A stretch of DNA of 34,783 bases. Source: Bacteroidales bacterium. Its GTDB lineage: Bacteria > Bacteroidota > Bacteroidia > Bacteroidales > GCA-2748055. The notes under the pieces were generated by a model. It ran no database searches and was not told the DNA's origin. It saw only the letters and a program-made list of their open reading frames with translations. The DNA is taken from contig JAIOZM010000043.1 of assembly GCA_021740585.1 (NCBI GenBank), positions 1 to 34,783 on the forward strand, in the 5' to 3' direction. This document shows positions 32,650 to 34,783 of this stretch, in pieces (position 1 is the first letter of the stretch; each line of letters begins with the position of its first letter). The position numbers and the translations under genes are program-made.

Positions 32650-34783
32650 TTATTCATATCGCAAGCCTTCTACAGGATTCCTCGAAGCTGCTTTCCAGCT
32701 CTGGAAACTCACGGTTAATAATGCAATTCCTAATGCCAAAATGCCAGCTACCGCAAATATCCACAGGCTTAATTCTGTTTTATAAGCAAAATTATTAAGC
32801 CATTCATGCATGGCATACCATGCTATTGGACACGCAATTACAAATGCAATCACGATCCATTTTATAAAAGTTTTGTTGAGCAGCATCAAAACATCTGATA
32901 TTTTAGCTCCGTTTATTTTGCGAATGCTTATTTCTTTCACACGTTGCTGTGTGCTGTTTAAAGCCAATCCAAACAAACCAAGACAAGCTATAATAATTGC
33001 AATTATAGAAAAACTGGTAAATATCTTTTGTAAATTTTCCTCCGACTTGTATAATTGACCAAAAGTTTTGTCAAGAAATTCGTATTCAAAAGGGGTTTGT
33101 GGGGAAAGCTCATTCCAAATACCTTCAATATATTCTATAGACTGTGCTGTATTTTGATTGTTGATTTTAATGTGAATATGTGAATTCCAATCGGCATACC
33201 ACAAAGCAGATGGTTTAAGTGTTTGGCGGAAAGAATCATAAAAAAAGTCTTTGGTCACGCCAATAATTTTCGCCTTGCTTTTAAAAAGAGTAAGTTCAGT
33301 ATTCAAAACTGTCTCCAGACCAAATTCTTTAGCAAAGGTTTCATTAACGATAATTGCCCCTTTATTATCGCTTTGTATCTCCCATGAAAAATTTCTGCCA
33401 TCGAGCATCACAATATCCATCGTTGGAATAAAATCAGGATCGACAGTTGTAACAGCATATGTTTTCTTTATTCCATTATGCTCGTAGGTCGCAGTAATAG
33501 GAAGCCCTTTCCCAAGTCCGGTATTCGTGCGTGTTACTGATATTATATCTGGATTTTGGAGAAGTCTTTGTTTAAAAACCTTATACTTCGATCCAATTTG
33601 TTGACTCTGATTAAAGTCTATAATATTAGCCGTATTTAATCCCAGTGATTTATCCTTCACAAAATCAATTTGTTTAGATATTATTACCGTACAAATAATC
33701 AGAGAAATTGAAATAACAAACTGAAAAACAAAAAGTCCAAATTGTAATGAGATCTTCTTTTTCCCTTTCGTAACCTCTCCTTTCAATAGAGAAGTTATTT
33801 TAAAAGATGACAGATAAAATGCAGGATAAATGCCCGCAATAATGCCTATTATCAGGATACCTATTACAAAATATACTAACAGTAATGGTTGATGGATAAT
33901 ATCAAATGAAATCTGAGTATTAGTGATATTATTAAAATAAGGTCCAATAAGCGAGACTATTAGCAATGAAACCGGCGCAACCAAAACACTGACAAGAACC
34001 GATTCAAAAAGAAATTGTTTGATAAGTTCAAATCGTGATGAACCAGTAACCTTTCTGACAGCAATTTCTCTCGCACGTAATGAGGAACTGGCAATAGTAA
34101 GGTTTATAAAATTAACCAATGCTAAGATTAAAATAAATATTCCGATAAGCTGAATAAGAAAAATTAATTGTCGTTTGTTATTGTTATAAAACGGAATATC
34201 CGACAACGGAACTATAGCTATTTCCAGATGTTCATTTTCAGCAAAATACATTGACTCGCATTCCTCCCATAATTTGCTTAATTTCTCTTCAACGATTTTA
34301 CTATTGTTATTATCTAATAAAGCAAAGGTACTATACATCCAGTTTGACCAGTCTGAATCCATGTCCCTTCCGGTTGGTTTAATGGAATATAAGGTTGCGA
34401 AAGATGCTACGGCATTAAAGCTAAGCGATGAATTGTCTGGAATATTTTCAATAACCGCAGTTACCGTCATATCCATTTCGGGCCCACCAGACCTGTCTCC
34501 AATATAATGGATGGATTTGCCTACTGAATTATCGGTTCCAAACAAAAGCTGTGACGTATTCCGGGTTAACACTATTGAATATGGATTATTTAAAGCAGTG
34601 GTTGGATTGCCATAGATTAGCTTAAAACTAAACATGTCGAAAAAAGTATTGTCTGCGAAAACGACATTCTTAACTTTCGTTTTTTTAAATGACCCACTTT
34701 TTTCTTTAACCTCAATATAAGGAGATTGACCTCCACCCGCATAATAATCAATCCGGGTAACAGACCTTATTTCCGGTATGCTT
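32650..34783 (-). CDS. MacB/FtsX-type ABC transporter permease G (partial, 5' end outside window)
   Basis: The reading frame is open to the window edge. Codons before the Met at 34635 read IPEIRSVTRIDYYAGGG and VVFADNTFFDMFSFKL, which is normal MacB periplasmic-domain sequence, so that internal Met is not the start. The part seen is about 710 residues. It has the rest of periplasmic domain 1, the first coupling helix EIAVRKVTGSSRFEL, the second periplasmic domain, and a second coupling region EISIRKINGAKISDVL 94 residues from the end. The tail is AASRNPVEGLRYE, the most diverged of the seven. It is separated from the main efflux cluster by over 7 kb and no ATPase gene is visible nearby. Confidence 0.92.
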   Translation of the reverse strand, partial: SIPEIRSVTRIDYYAGGGQSPYIEVKEKSGSFKKTKVKNVVFADNTFFDMFSFKLIYGNPTTALNNPYSIVLTRNTSQLLFGTDNSVGKSIHYIGDRSGGPEMDMTVTAVIENIPDNSSLSFNAVASFATLYSIKPTGRDMDSDWSNWMYSTFALLDNNNSKIVEEKLSKLWEECESMYFAENEHLEIAIVPLSDIPFYNNNKRQLIFLIQLIGIFILILALVNFINLTIASSSLRAREIAVRKVTGSSRFELIKQFLFESVLVSVLVAPVSLLIVSLIGPYFNNITNTQISFDIIHQPLLLVYFVIGILIIGIIAGIYPAFYLSSFKITSLLKGEVTKGKKKISLQFGLFVFQFVISISLIICTVIISKQIDFVKDKSLGLNTANIIDFNQSQQIGSKYKVFKQRLLQNPDIISVTRTNTGLGKGLPITATYEHNGIKKTYAVTTVDPDFIPTMDIVMLDGRNFSWEIQSDNKGAIIVNETFAKEFGLETVLNTELTLFKSKAKIIGVTKDFFYDSFRQTLKPSALWYADWNSHIHIKINNQNTAQSIEYIEGIWNELSPQTPFEYEFLDKTFGQLYKSEENLQKIFTSFSIIAIIIACLGLFGLALNSTQQRVKEISIRKINGAKISDVLMLLNKTFIKWIVIAFVIACPIAWYAMHEWLNNFAYKTELSLWIFAVAGILALGIALLTVSFQSWKAASRNPVEGLRYE

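Noticed and set aside
34633..34635. Internal Met as the start of permease G
   Set aside because: The frame continues upstream to the window edge with typical MacB periplasmic-domain sequence, so the gene is partial.

Overview
The window comes from a Bacteroidota genome, probably a Bacteroidales/Marinilabiliales-type organism; that finer placement is inference. Reasons: an exported protein with a type IX secretion (T9SS) C-terminal sorting domain, a TonB-dependent receptor with an N-terminal carboxypeptidase-regulatory domain, ~790-residue double-domain MacB/FtsX-type permeases ending in RNP(V/I)E(A/G)(L/F)RYE, A+T-rich DNA, no obvious Shine-Dalgarno sequences, and -7 elements of the TAnnTTTG type. 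No rRNA, tRNA, transposase or CRISPR array was found.

Layout. 1-361: three diverged ~87-bp tandem repeats ending in a perfect 27-bp hairpin. 362-1957 (-): peptide chain release factor 3. 2373-3221 (-) and 3405-5576 (+): a divergent pair, a secreted GH16 beta-glucanase-like enzyme and a T9SS-exported CotH-kinase-fold protein. 5883-25203 (-): a ~19-kb unidirectional efflux cluster. In transcription order it is tolC-like, hlyD-like, permease A, permease B, ATPase 1, permease C, ATPase 2, permease D, permease E, permease F. 25652-28012 (-): TonB-dependent receptor. 28104-30570 (-): esterase-like protein, DUF4386 membrane protein and a zinc-less MDR oxidoreductase, the last two only 1 nt apart. 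30712-32595 (-): an unrecognised exported protein with an HEGRH zinc-protease motif. 32650-34783 (-): a seventh permease whose N-terminus lies beyond the window.

The most striking part is the efflux cluster. It has six permeases but only two ATPases (84% identical to each other), one adaptor and one outer-membrane channel. Each permease carries two FtsX halves, so one polypeptide could receive a whole ATPase dimer. All seven permeases in the window end in an indel-free 94-residue block. Upstream of tolC is a near-perfect sigma-54 (-24/-12) promoter, TGGCAC-N5-TTGA. Two 17-bp TGTAWA-N5-TTTACA dyads lie about 100 and 122 bp upstream of the predicted start, exactly 22 bp apart. This is the classic layout for an NtrC-type enhancer-binding activator. 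No such activator gene lies in the window.

The spacers in the cluster are unusual too. They carry a 42-bp perfect palindrome, related CCCGATAG/CTATCGGG hairpins, GGGTTGGA minisatellites able to form a G-quadruplex, and a recurring GGTATTTCACC motif. A separate group of AACCCC/GGGGTT hairpins with 30-nt inverted arms sits between the TonB receptor and the sigma-54 promoter.
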